Assembly: GCF_014650555.1 (NCBI RefSeq)
Contig: NZ_BMVE01000022.1
Location: 1 to 64,000 of the forward strand
Source of the DNA: Streptomyces goshikiensis
Lineage (GTDB): Bacteria; Actinomycetota; Actinomycetes; Streptomycetales; Streptomycetaceae
Reading direction: 5' to 3'
Length of the DNA: 64,000 nt
The translations under genes and the position numbers were made by a program. Position 1 is the first letter of the stretch. Every line of letters starts with the position of its first letter. This document shows positions 16,760 through 25,637 of the stretch, in pieces. The notes beneath the pieces are model-generated. The model did not search any database. It was not told where the DNA came from and worked only from the letters and a program-made list of their open reading frames with translations.

Positions 16760-16999
16760 TCAGGCGTTGACGCAGGTGTTGCCGAAGGCCGGGTTGAGCA
16801 GCCCGATCACGCTGACCGAGTTCCCGCACGCGTTGACCGGGATGTGGATCGGGACCTGGATCAGGTTCCCCGACAGCACGCCCGGGGAGCCGATGGCCGC
16901 ACCCTGCGCGCCCGCGTCGGCCGAAGCCATCGAGGCACCGCCCACCACCACGGCGCCGGCGGCCAGGGCGAGGGCTGCACTCTTCAGAACACGCGACAT
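16760..16999 (-). CDS. Short chaplin (ChpE/ChpH type)
   Basis: 79 residues. A signal peptide ending ASMASADA is followed by one chaplin domain of about 50 residues with the GSPGVLSGN start, VPVNACGNSVSVIGLLNPAF centre and two cysteines (Cys-Gly-Asn and Thr-Cys-Val). Short chaplins form amyloid-like fibrils at the surface of aerial hyphae and lower surface tension. There is no C-terminal anchor, as expected for short chaplins. It is a lone gene between the fasciclin gene and the NRPS operon, with its own terminator. Confidence 0.95.
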   Translation of the reverse strand: MSRVLKSAALALAAGAVVVGGASMASADAGAQGAAIGSPGVLSGNLIQVPIHIPVNACGNSVSVIGLLNPAFGNTCVNA

Positions 17000-17164
17000 G
17001 ACGATGTCTCCCTTGATGAACTCTCAGCGCCGCCCCCTGTGGGGGGCGATGCGCACGGCCCTGGATCAGGCCCGCGTCCCCCCTTCGTCGCCCGGGCCCG
17101 CTCCGGCTTGGCCGCGGACGGCTGCTTCCCTCCAACGGATGACGGCTCCGGCCATACGGCCGAA

Positions 17165-17184
17165 TGCTCACGGATCCGTGAGCA
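17165..17184. repeat. 20-bp perfect palindrome across the end of the sbnA-like gene
   Basis: TGCTCACGGATCCGTGAGCA reads the same on both strands and contains the TGA stop of the last operon gene (17168-17170). It could be a weak terminator stem or a protein-binding dyad; nothing else marks it. Confidence 0.5.
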
Positions 17185-18169
17185 GGTCAGGACGTCCGGG
17201 GCCGCGACCGGGGCGCTGCGGTCCGGCGTCATCGCCGTAGAGCGCCTGCACCCAGTTCGCCTGGTAGACAGTGTCGAGGTAGCGCTCCCCCAGATCGGGG
17301 GCGATGGCGACGGCGGTGAGACCGGGATCCTGATGGCGCGCCAGCCAGTCCTTCGCCCCGCTGACGACGGTGCCGGTCGAACCGCCGAAGAGGAAGCCGC
17401 GTCGGGCGAGGCTCCGGCAGGTGCGGATGGAGTCCGACTCCTCGACGATCACCGCCTCGTCCACCAGGGACCTGTCGAGCAGCGGAGGGGGCACGCTCAT
17501 GCCCAGGCCCGGAAGCATCCGTCGCCCCGGCGCACCGCCGAAGGTCACCGAACCGGCGCTGTCCACGGCGATGATCTTCACGGGCCGGTGCCAGTGCCGG
17601 AAGTAGCGGGCGCACCCCATGAGGGTCCCGGTGGTGCCCGCCCCGACGAACAGGACGTCCAGTGCCGGAAATCCCCTGGCGATGGCGGGCGCGGTGTTTC
17701 GGTAGTGGGCCTTCCAGTTGCCCGGATTGGTGTACTGGCTGAGCCACACGCAACGGTCGTCGGCTTCGCACAGCCCCTGTACGTAGGCGAGACGTGCGGC
17801 GAGGAAACCACCGGGGACGTGTCGGTCGGTGATGACGTGGACGGTACTGCCCAGGGCCTCCATCATGAGCCGGGTCGCCAGGTTGCAGCGGGGGTCCGTC
17901 ACGCAGATGAAGCGGTACCCCTTGCTGGCCGCGATCACGCTGAGGGCGACCCCGAGGTTCCCGGAGGAGGATTCGACCAGGACGGAGCCCGGTGTCAGGG
18001 TGCCGTCCTGCTCGGCGGCCTCCACCATTTCCGTGGCGGCCTTCAGCTTGACGGACCCGGCGAAGTTGAATCCCTCGCACTTGAGGAACAGTGGGCAATC
18101 GAGACTCGGGCGGAGGTCGACGAAGAGTTCCTCTTCGTTGAAGGCGTAGGGAACGGATATGAAACGCAC
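17168..18169 (-). CDS. sbnA: SbnA-like N-(2-amino-2-carboxyethyl)-L-glutamate synthase
   Basis: 333 residues, a PLP enzyme of the cysteine-synthase fold. The cofactor lysine is K41 in FAGSVKLKAA, the substrate loop is ESSSGNLGVALS, and the phosphate-binding loop is VGAGTTGTLMG. In SbnA-type enzymes O-phospho-L-serine and L-glutamate are joined to ACEGA, the precursor of 2,3-diaminopropionate. The SbnB-like gene directly upstream (39-bp gap) provides the second step, which separates this from an ordinary cysteine synthase. It is the last gene of the five-gene operon. The C-terminal 20 residues are Pro/Arg-rich and may be dispensable. Confidence 0.88.
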   Translation of the reverse strand: MRFISVPYAFNEEELFVDLRPSLDCPLFLKCEGFNFAGSVKLKAATEMVEAAEQDGTLTPGSVLVESSSGNLGVALSVIAASKGYRFICVTDPRCNLATRLMMEALGSTVHVITDRHVPGGFLAARLAYVQGLCEADDRCVWLSQYTNPGNWKAHYRNTAPAIARGFPALDVLFVGAGTTGTLMGCARYFRHWHRPVKIIAVDSAGSVTFGGAPGRRMLPGLGMSVPPPLLDRSLVDEAVIVEESDSIRTCRSLARRGFLFGGSTGTVVSGAKDWLARHQDPGLTAVAIAPDLGERYLDTVYQANWVQALYGDDAGPQRPGRGPGRPDLLTDP

Positions 18170-18208
18170 GATGATCTCCTCAGGTCAGCGCGAACCGTGC
18201 CGTCCGGG

Positions 18209-19276
18209 TCATCCGTAGCGGGTCAGTTCGTGGAAGAAGTCGTCTACGGTCCGCAGTTCACGGGAGCGCACCACCTCGTCGTAGACGTACTTGCCGAGGG
18301 CGAGGTCGAGCACCCCGAGTCCGAACGGTGAGAACACCGTGGTCCTGCCCGCCGGTACGGTCACCCGCCCGGCCATCACGTCGTCCAGGGTGCCCGCGAG
18401 GAACCGGCGGCTGCCGGTGAGCTGTTCGGTGAGGTGGGGTGAGGTGTCGGCCCTGAGGCAGTGGTCGATGTCGTCGACGATGTTGGTCGAGCCGAGCAGG
18501 ACCTGTGGGGCGAGGTCGCGCAAGGACAGGTGCAGGACCAGCGGATGGTGGCCGAACCACGCCGGGTCGACCACATGGGGCCTGGCGGCGACGGTGGCGA
18601 AGACCACCAGGTCACTGACCCGGACGAGCGCCTCCGGGCTGTCGTGGATGGTGATGTGGCCGGTTGCTCCCGACTGCTCCAGGCACATGCGGAATCCGGA
18701 CGCGCTGCTGGGTGACAGGTCGTGCACCCCGATCTCGTCGAAGGTCCATCCGGTGGCGGCCAGGAACGTGTGGACGTAGCGGGCGATCAGGCCCGTACCG
18801 AAGAATCCGACGCGGGTGGGGCGGGGGCGGCTCCGGCTGAGCCGGTCCGCCGCCAGGGCCGCGGACGCGGCGGTTCTGCTGGCGCTGATGATCGAGCTTT
18901 CCAGGCAGGCGAAGGGGTAGCCGGTGGCCGGGTCGTTGAGGATGAGAACGGCCGAGGCCCTGGGTACTTCGCGCGCCACGTTCTGCGGGAAGCTGGAGAT
19001 CCATTTCAGCCCGTCCACGGGTGCCGGTCCGCCGATGGACGCGGGCAGCGCGATGATGCGCGCGCTTCCGCGGTCCGGGAGCCTGAGGAACGAGGACGGC
19101 GGATTGACGGTCCGCCCGACCCCGTGCAGGCGGTACGTCTCCTCGACGACCCGCACGATGTGCCTTTCGCGTCCCCGCAGGGCGCTGTGGACCTGGGCTC
19201 CGGGGATCACCGCGAACGGTGGCACGCGCAGCCGGTTCTGTGACGGGTTCGCCGCGGCTCCGCCGGCGGTGGTCAT
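18209..19276 (-). CDS. sbnB: SbnB-like 2,3-diaminopropionate-forming dehydrogenase (ornithine cyclodeaminase family)
   Basis: 355 residues. The NAD-binding motif is RVGFFGTGLIARYVHTFLAA (about residues 155-174), with DGLKWISSFPQN and LILNDPATGYPFACLESS typical of the ornithine-cyclodeaminase/mu-crystallin fold. SbnB oxidises ACEGA to release 2-oxoglutarate and L-2,3-diaminopropionate. The 2-oxoglutarate would also suit the oxygenase encoded just upstream. Its ATG overlaps the oxygenase stop (ATGA). Pairing with the SbnA-like gene makes the pathway assignment strong. Confidence 0.9.
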   Translation of the reverse strand: MTTAGGAAANPSQNRLRVPPFAVIPGAQVHSALRGRERHIVRVVEETYRLHGVGRTVNPPSSFLRLPDRGSARIIALPASIGGPAPVDGLKWISSFPQNVAREVPRASAVLILNDPATGYPFACLESSIISASRTAASAALAADRLSRSRPRPTRVGFFGTGLIARYVHTFLAATGWTFDEIGVHDLSPSSASGFRMCLEQSGATGHITIHDSPEALVRVSDLVVFATVAARPHVVDPAWFGHHPLVLHLSLRDLAPQVLLGSTNIVDDIDHCLRADTSPHLTEQLTGSRRFLAGTLDDVMAGRVTVPAGRTTVFSPFGLGVLDLALGKYVYDEVVRSRELRTVDDFFHELTRYG

Positions 19277-20286
19277 GGGAGGTCACCTCGCTGACGGGAG
19301 CGGTCGTCCGGATGCGGTGGCCCGCCCATGGCCACGACCACTTCGCGGGGTCCCTCGAAGGCTTCCCGGCCGTGGGCGGTACGGAGGTTGTCCACCAGGA
19401 GGAGATCGCCCGCCCGCCACGGCCGGCGGACGGTGTGGGCCTCGTAGACGGCGTTGACGAGCCGGACGGTCTCCTCGGTGACGGGGTCGCCATCGCCGTA
19501 GTAGGTGTTGAACGGCAGGCCGTCCGCGCCGTACTCGGCGAGGAGGTACTCGCGTATCTCGGGGTCGAGGGTCCATTCGTTCAGGAACGCGATCTGGTTG
19601 AACCAGCAGCGGTGTCCGGTGACCGGATGCCGCAGCACGGCGCTGCGTCGCTGCCGGGTGTGGAGGGTGCCGTCGGGCCGCCAGGCGAAGGCGATCGCGT
19701 TGGCCCGGCAGTAGGTCTCGACGCGTTCCCGGTCGTCGGTGCCGAAGGCCTCCGCCACGGAGGCTCCGATGCCGTTCCCGTAGGAGCGGGCGAGCTGCCA
19801 GCCTTCGCGGATGAAGCGCTCGGACACGGTGGACGGCAGTGCGTCGAGCACGGCTGCGGAATCCGCGGTCACCGTGGCTCCGCCGGCGGTGGGTGCGCTG
19901 AGGCAGGCGAACAGCAGGAGGGAGGGGAACTCAAGGGCGTAGCTGAGTTCGTGGTGCATGCACATCGGCTGGTTCGGGGGCCATCTCGACGAGGAGTAGA
20001 CGCCCGCCGCGTGTCTCTGGCGGGGTGCGAAGGCCTCCTTCTCCGTGACCGCCGGGGCGCCGAGGCCGCGCAGGAGCTCGCCGGCCATCGCCGGATCACC
20101 GATGCCGAGGCCGCGGACCCGCACGGCGCCGTGCTCGACGAGGGCGGCGCGCAGGGCCTCGCGGTGCGCCGCGGCCCAGTTGGCCGGGTCGGCGGGGCCG
20201 TCGGCGCGCAGCAGCGGGGTGGGGTCCGGCCGTGGGTCGGGGAAGGCGACGGGACCCGGGACGGGGGTGGGGATGGGGGTGGTCAT
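19273..20286 (-). CDS. Clavaminate-synthase-like Fe(II)/2-oxoglutarate oxygenase
   Basis: 337 residues of the TauD/clavaminate synthase superfamily. The iron ligands are H111 and E113 (CMHHELSY) and the distal H305 (NLRTAHGREAFEGPR), with a following Arg to bind 2-oxoglutarate. The H-x-E rather than H-x-D motif is that of clavaminate synthase and the arginine hydroxylase VioC, which act on amino acids. It overlaps both neighbours by ATGA, so it is made together with the NRPS and Dap enzymes. I infer hydroxylation of free or carrier-bound diaminopropionate or of the product; the substrate is untested. Confidence 0.85.
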   Translation of the reverse strand: MTTPIPTPVPGPVAFPDPRPDPTPLLRADGPADPANWAAAHREALRAALVEHGAVRVRGLGIGDPAMAGELLRGLGAPAVTEKEAFAPRQRHAAGVYSSSRWPPNQPMCMHHELSYALEFPSLLLFACLSAPTAGGATVTADSAAVLDALPSTVSERFIREGWQLARSYGNGIGASVAEAFGTDDRERVETYCRANAIAFAWRPDGTLHTRQRRSAVLRHPVTGHRCWFNQIAFLNEWTLDPEIREYLLAEYGADGLPFNTYYGDGDPVTEETVRLVNAVYEAHTVRRPWRAGDLLLVDNLRTAHGREAFEGPREVVVAMGGPPHPDDRSRQRGDLP

Positions 20287-22760
20287 CGGGTTCTCGTTTC
20301 GATCAGGCGGGCGAGGTCGGCGAGCCGGGGATGGAGGGTGATGTCCTTGAGTGACACGTCCCGGTTCAGGGTGACCACGACCCGCATGGCCGACAGGGAG
20401 GTCCCTCCCAGGTCGAAGAACCGGTCCTGTCGGCCGATGCGGTCCAGGGGGATGCCGAGGGCCTGTGACCAGGCCGCGGCGAGGCGTTGTTCGGCCGGTG
20501 TGCCGGGAGGGTGCCGGTCCTCCCGCGGGACGCCCCGGTCCGCGGCGAGGGCGCCCAGGGCCTTCCTGTCGGTCTTGCCGTTGGCGGTCACCGGGAGCCG
20601 GTGGAGCCGGTGGAAGGACGACGGGACCATGTACGCCGGCAGTTCGGCGCTCAGGAGGTCCCACAGGCGCTTCGGTTCGCACCCCGTCGTACTGGTGTAG
20701 AAGGCCGCCAGATGTGGTCCGCGGCCCGCGCGTCGTACGGCGACCACGGCCGCGTCGTGGACTCCGGGCAGACGCAGCATGGCGCTGTCGATCTCCGCGA
20801 GCTCGATCCGGAGTCCGTGGATCTTGACTTGTGTGTCGCGGCGGCCGAGGAACTCGAGCTTCCCGTCGGGGAGCCACCGGCCGTGGTCCCCGCTGCGGTA
20901 GAGGCGGCTCGCCGGACGGTAGGGGTCGGTCGTGAACGCGAGGCGGGTCCGTTCGGGGTCGCCCGCGTACCCGCGGCCGACGCAGACGCCGGAGAGGACT
21001 ATCTCCCCGGGCGCGCCGAGGGGCACCGGCTCCAGGGCGGCGCCGAGGACGTAGGCGCGCACGTTGGCGACGGGCCGGCCGAGCGGGACGCGTTCGCCGT
21101 CCGGGGGCCGGTCCATGACCTCGTGGTTGGTGTCGTCGCAGGTCTCGGTGAGCCCGTAGGCGTTGACCAGCCGGATGCCGGGCTCGCGGGCGAACCAGCG
21201 CTCGACGAGTTCCTTGCTCACCGCCTCGCCGGTCACGGACACGCAGCGCAGGTCGGGCAGGTCGCGGGGGCGGCGTCGCAGACAGGCGAGCATCGCGTCG
21301 AGGTAGGACGGCACGACTTGGAGCACGCTGGCTCCCCCGGCGGTGACGGTGTCGAGGAACCGCTCGATGTCCAGGACGCGGTCCTGCTCGACGAGCAGGG
21401 TCCGCCCGCCGGCGAGCGGCCCGGCGAGCAGCTGCCACAGGGAGATGTCGAAGCACTGCGGCGCCGTCTGGGCGACGACGTCTCCCTCGCGGATCCCGAG
21501 GTCGTCGATCTTCGCGTAGAGGTGGTTCAGCATTCCCTCGTGCTCGCACATCACGCCCTTGGGCTCGCCGGTGGAGCCCGAGGTGAAGTAGATGTAGGCG
21601 AGGGAGTCCGCCGGGACGGGGACCCGCGGGTCTTCGCCGCCGCGGCTCTCGTCGTACGCCGTCTCGATGGGCAACAGCCGGACCTCGGGCAGCGCGTCCA
21701 GGGCCCGGTCGAGCAGGCTGGTGGCGGACTCGGTCAGCGCGAAGCGGCACGAGGCGCGCGTCAGCATGGTGGTGATGCGGTCGGCGGGGAAGCGCGGATC
21801 GATCGGCACGTACGCTCCGCCCGCCTTGAGGACGGCCAGGACGGCTGCCATCCAGCCCAGACCGCGCTCGCTCACCACGGCGACGGCGTCCTCCCGGCGC
21901 AGCCCCAGCCGGAGAAGGGCGCGGGCCAGCCGGTTGGCACGGACGTTCAGTTCGCGGCGGGTCCAGTGCCGCTCGCCCCGCACGGCCACCACGGCGTCCG
22001 GGTGGGTGCGCGCCCGCTGCTCGAACAGCTCGTGGACCCGCAGGTCCGGCAGGTCGCGGCGGCGCGGGCCGGCGAGTTCGGTGAGCTGACGGTGCAGTTC
22101 TACGGCGCCCACCAGGCTCTGCGGCCCCGGTGCGGCATCCGGGCCGGCGACGATCAGTGCCAGCGCGGTGAGGTGGTAGCCGGCGATCCTGGCGGCGAGG
22201 TCGGCGTCGAGCACGTCGGTGCGGTACCGCAGCCGCAGCACGCGTCGGCCGTCCCGGTCCGCCACCGAAACGTGGAGCGCGGGGGCATCGGCGGCTCGGG
22301 CGGCGCCGTCACCACGCGGATCGAAGACGACTTCGGGCGGGGCGTTGGGGAGGCGCGGCTCGGCGCGCGGGGCATCGACCGGGAAACGGTGCGCGGCCAC
22401 CAGCCGTGCCTCGGCCCGGTCCGCTTCGCGCAGCAGGGTCCGCCAGGAGCGGGAGTCGGCCGTCATCCGGCAGGGCAGCGGGGAACCGCCCGGCACGGCG
22501 ACGTAGCCGCAACCGACGTCGGGTTCCCCGGACAGCGCGCTGAGGACCTTGAGATGTGCGGCCAGCAGCACCGAGGTGGATGTCACGCCCAGTGCGTCCG
22601 CCAGTCGGCCCAGCGAAGCGATGAGGCCGGCGGGGACCGGTGTCTCGTACTCGGCCGTCCCCGGCTCCGGTGCGCGGCTCCAGCGCGGTACGGCGGTGAA
22701 CCCGCCGTCAGCGGAGGCGCGTTCGCGGCGTTCCGCGTCGGGCTTCACTGGTGTTCCCAT
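20283..22760 (-). CDS. NRPS protein: truncated condensation - adenylation - carrier
   Basis: 825 residues. Residues about 15-230 match only the second half of a condensation domain, and the HHxxxDG catalytic motif is missing. An adenylation domain follows (about 240-730) with YIYFTSGSTGEPKG, FDISLWQ, NAYGLTET, YRSGDHGRWLPDG and the core lysine in NGKTDRKAL. The carrier serine is S788 in DLGGTSLSA. Reading the pocket by hand against GrsA gives D-I-W-Q-S-T-A-D; the acidic last residue suits a basic side chain such as diaminopropionate, but this is inference. The ATG at 22760 has AAGAGG upstream. It lies 19 bp after the Pls-like gene, in one operon. No MbtH gene or thioesterase is near. Confidence 0.9.
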   Translation of the reverse strand: MGTPVKPDAERRERASADGGFTAVPRWSRAPEPGTAEYETPVPAGLIASLGRLADALGVTSTSVLLAAHLKVLSALSGEPDVGCGYVAVPGGSPLPCRMTADSRSWRTLLREADRAEARLVAAHRFPVDAPRAEPRLPNAPPEVVFDPRGDGAARAADAPALHVSVADRDGRRVLRLRYRTDVLDADLAARIAGYHLTALALIVAGPDAAPGPQSLVGAVELHRQLTELAGPRRRDLPDLRVHELFEQRARTHPDAVVAVRGERHWTRRELNVRANRLARALLRLGLRREDAVAVVSERGLGWMAAVLAVLKAGGAYVPIDPRFPADRITTMLTRASCRFALTESATSLLDRALDALPEVRLLPIETAYDESRGGEDPRVPVPADSLAYIYFTSGSTGEPKGVMCEHEGMLNHLYAKIDDLGIREGDVVAQTAPQCFDISLWQLLAGPLAGGRTLLVEQDRVLDIERFLDTVTAGGASVLQVVPSYLDAMLACLRRRPRDLPDLRCVSVTGEAVSKELVERWFAREPGIRLVNAYGLTETCDDTNHEVMDRPPDGERVPLGRPVANVRAYVLGAALEPVPLGAPGEIVLSGVCVGRGYAGDPERTRLAFTTDPYRPASRLYRSGDHGRWLPDGKLEFLGRRDTQVKIHGLRIELAEIDSAMLRLPGVHDAAVVAVRRAGRGPHLAAFYTSTTGCEPKRLWDLLSAELPAYMVPSSFHRLHRLPVTANGKTDRKALGALAADRGVPREDRHPPGTPAEQRLAAAWSQALGIPLDRIGRQDRFFDLGGTSLSAMRVVVTLNRDVSLKDITLHPRLADLARLIETRTR

Positions 22761-22779
22761 GACTCCCACCTCTTCTTGG

Positions 22780-25296
22780 TCAGGTGCTGTCCGCCCGGCC
22801 GGTCTGTCGGGCCGGGTTCCCTCCCCAGTGCGCGTTCCGGGGAACGGTCTCGCCTTTCATGAGGAAGGAGTCGGGGGCGAGCACGGCGCCGTCGCCGAGG
22901 GTGACCCCGTAGTGGACGAGGGCGCCGGTGCCGAGCGTGCAGTCGGCTCCGACGGTGCTGGGGTCGGACTTGAAGGCGCCGTCCTCCTGCGAGTGGCACT
23001 GGACGACGCTGCCGGCGCCCAGCGTGCAGCGGTCGCCGAGGGTGACCATCGTCCGCTCGGTCAGGTAGCAGCCGTCGTCGAAGACCCTGCGGCCGAGCCG
23101 GACGCCGAGCAGCCGCCAGATCGCGTTCTTGAACGGCGTGCCGTTGAAGAGCCGCAGATAGGTTTCCGACGGCACCTTCCAGAAGCGTTCGCGCTCCCAG
23201 AAGCGGAGGTCGTAGATCGAGCAGAACAGCGGACCGGGCGGGCGGCGGGAGATGACGACGCGTTCGACGGCGGCGAAGTAGAGGACGGTGACGAGCAGGG
23301 CCAGTACGTTGGCCAGCGCCACCACGGCCGCGTCCAGCACGTCGTAGAGCTCGGCGGCGACCGCGAACAGCAGGCTGATCAGGAAGAAGTAGAGCCACCG
23401 GACCAGCAGGTACCAGGCCATGGTGAGGGCGTTGTGGCGGTTCTTGGCGCGCAGCAGGCCGTGTGGCGGCCGGCCGCCGGTCAGCCGGTCGACGCCGGCG
23501 TCCCGCCGGACCGACCGGGGAATCTCGAAGCTGGGCGACCCCAGCAGCCCCACGCCCTCGCGGACCTTCCCGTCTACGGGCACCATCACCTTGGTCGCGA
23601 GGAGGCAGTTGTCGCCCGTCCTGCCGCCCGGGGGGTAGGCGATCCGGTTGCCGAGGAAGTTCCGCGGCCCGATGGTCACACGGGACACCCGGAAGGACGT
23701 GCTGGAGAACTCGGCGTTGTTGATCGACAGGCCGTCCGCGACCATCGTCGCGCTGCCGACGGAACTCAGGTACGGGGAGTCGTGCTTGACCTCCGTGCCG
23801 AAGTTCGAACCGGTCTGCTCGACGCGGGAGAGGTCGTAGCCGAGGTAGCGCAGGTAGTGCACGACGGCGGAGCTGTCACCGAACAGACGGGTCAGGAAAC
23901 GCTGGTTGGTGATCAGGGTGATCGCCCGCTGCGCCCCGTACCGGAAGCCGTACAGGGGGTACACCCTGCCCGGGGTGATGGCCCTGCCGAGCAGCCGGGG
24001 AACCGTGGCGACCGCCGCCAGCCCCAGGGCGATGGCGCCGAAGAAGAGGACCAGCGAAGCCGCCAGGGCCTCGGCGTAGAACGTCCACGTCGTCAGGGCC
24101 GTCGGCCCCGGTTCCAGGACGGCGGCCAGTTGCGGTGCCTCGGCGAGCAGGAGGCCGACACCGCCGAAGCACAGGGGCAGGTAGACGAGCAGGACGGCCA
24201 GGATCTGCCAGGCGCCGTGCGCCGCCCGACGCAGCTCGCCGCAGCGGGCCGGGGCGAGCCGCGGGTATGCGGCGTCGGCCCGCGACGCGGGCGAGCCGTG
24301 CCAGTGCTCCCCGTCCGGCACGGCCTGCCCCCGGTGCAGGGAGGAGGCGTGGCCGAGCCGCGCGCGGTTCCCGAGCGAGGTTCCGATGTCGAGGACGGTG
24401 GCCTCGCCGACGACCGCGTCGCTCCCGACGGAGACCGGGCCCGTCTGGATCAGGCCGGCATGGGCGCGGTAGCAGTTGACGTAGGAGTCCTTGCGGATCA
24501 CCGTGCCGGCCCCGATGGTGAGCAGGTCGGTACAGACCGGTACGTTGCGGGAGAAGATGGCGGCGCCCCGGCCGATCCGCGCTCCCAGCGCCCTGAGGTA
24601 GAGCACGTACAGCGGTGAACCGACGAGCAGCGCCGGCGGCGCGGACCGGACGAGGGTCTTGACCACCCAGAACCGGAGGTACGCGATGCTCCAGACGCGG
24701 ATCTGGCAGGGCTGCCACCGGCCTATCAGCACCCACTTCAGCAGCACCGGGAAAGCGCACAGCCACAGCAGGACGGCCGCACCGAACACCACCGACCGCA
24801 GGTACACGCCGCCGGGACCCGATCCGGCGGAGATCCAGTCGTAACCGCGGACGCCCACGAGCGCGATGAGGTAGGAGTACGTGAGGAACGCCAGAAGTTG
24901 CAGCGCACCGCAGAGCACGTAGTGCGGGGCTCCCCCGGCGGGCTCCGGCAGTGGCGGTGCCTCGGCGACGGGGCCGGCGGCGCTCGCGGAGGCGGGCACC
25001 GCGAGCGCCGCGGCGAGTCTCCCGATGGTCGGGTGACGGTAGACGTCCTTCATCGACACCGCCGGCAGGCCCCCGGCCTTTCTGGCGCGTGCGCAGAACC
25101 GGGCCATCACCATGGAGTCGGCGCCCAGGTCGTCGAAGAAGTGGCTGTCGACGGACACCCGGTCGCACCCTGTGACGTCGGCGAGGATGCCCGCGAGGAC
25201 GCCCTCCGCGCGGGCGGGCGCCGCATCGGCGGTGTCCACGCCCGTCACACGCTCCCGGGGGACGGGAGATGGATGGTCTACCGGTCCTCTGGTCAC
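22780..25296 (-). CDS. Pls-like NRPS terminal protein: carrier domain + six TM helices + three tandem beta-helix domains
   Basis: 838 residues. An N-terminal acyl/peptidyl-carrier domain has its serine at S61 (FFDDLGADSMVM). The rest alternates three pairs of membrane helices (about 125-200, 385-470 and 625-690) with three related soluble domains rich in hexapeptide turns (IGAGTVIRKDSY, VTIGPRNFLGNR, VTLGDRCTLGAGS). This is the layout of the C-terminal region of epsilon-poly-lysine synthetase Pls, where these domains join monomers into a homopolymer. Pls itself also carries the adenylation domain; here that is on the next gene. The GTG at 25296 has GAGGGAG before it. First gene of the five-gene operon. 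Confidence 0.88.
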   Translation of the reverse strand: MTRGPVDHPSPVPRERVTGVDTADAAPARAEGVLAGILADVTGCDRVSVDSHFFDDLGADSMVMARFCARARKAGGLPAVSMKDVYRHPTIGRLAAALAVPASASAAGPVAEAPPLPEPAGGAPHYVLCGALQLLAFLTYSYLIALVGVRGYDWISAGSGPGGVYLRSVVFGAAVLLWLCAFPVLLKWVLIGRWQPCQIRVWSIAYLRFWVVKTLVRSAPPALLVGSPLYVLYLRALGARIGRGAAIFSRNVPVCTDLLTIGAGTVIRKDSYVNCYRAHAGLIQTGPVSVGSDAVVGEATVLDIGTSLGNRARLGHASSLHRGQAVPDGEHWHGSPASRADAAYPRLAPARCGELRRAAHGAWQILAVLLVYLPLCFGGVGLLLAEAPQLAAVLEPGPTALTTWTFYAEALAASLVLFFGAIALGLAAVATVPRLLGRAITPGRVYPLYGFRYGAQRAITLITNQRFLTRLFGDSSAVVHYLRYLGYDLSRVEQTGSNFGTEVKHDSPYLSSVGSATMVADGLSINNAEFSSTSFRVSRVTIGPRNFLGNRIAYPPGGRTGDNCLLATKVMVPVDGKVREGVGLLGSPSFEIPRSVRRDAGVDRLTGGRPPHGLLRAKNRHNALTMAWYLLVRWLYFFLISLLFAVAAELYDVLDAAVVALANVLALLVTVLYFAAVERVVISRRPPGPLFCSIYDLRFWERERFWKVPSETYLRLFNGTPFKNAIWRLLGVRLGRRVFDDGCYLTERTMVTLGDRCTLGAGSVVQCHSQEDGAFKSDPSTVGADCTLGTGALVHYGVTLGDGAVLAPDSFLMKGETVPRNAHWGGNPARQTGRADST

Positions 25297-25637
25297 TGTG
25301 GGCTCCCTCGGAGAGCTTCCCCCGGCGCGGGCGGCGGCCGTACGCCATGTCCCCTATTCGTCGCCACCGCGCAGAAGGATGGGAAAGCCGCAGAAATAAC
25401 CTTTCGGCGCAAGTCCTCTGAAATGCAGTGATACGCGGATCCCGGTCGCTTCGGACCTTCCTCCACCAGTCCGCCCGCCCCGGGGCAACGAATGACTCAT
25501 CGAGGGTGAGGACTCCGCGTCCGCACTTGAGTGATCGGACCGGCCGCGGTCCCTCCCCCCGCGAACCGCCGACTCGGGGAACGAGCGGACCCCGTGACGG
25601 GGCGACCCGTCGGGCCCGCCTCCAGCAGGAGGAACGA
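25297..25637. other. 341-bp divergent promoter region of the NRPS operon and the second fasciclin gene
   Basis: It separates the Pls-like gene (minus) from the fasciclin gene (plus). A lower-GC patch lies around 25385-25435 and may hold the operon promoter. I see no clear operator dyad. Confidence 0.4.
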
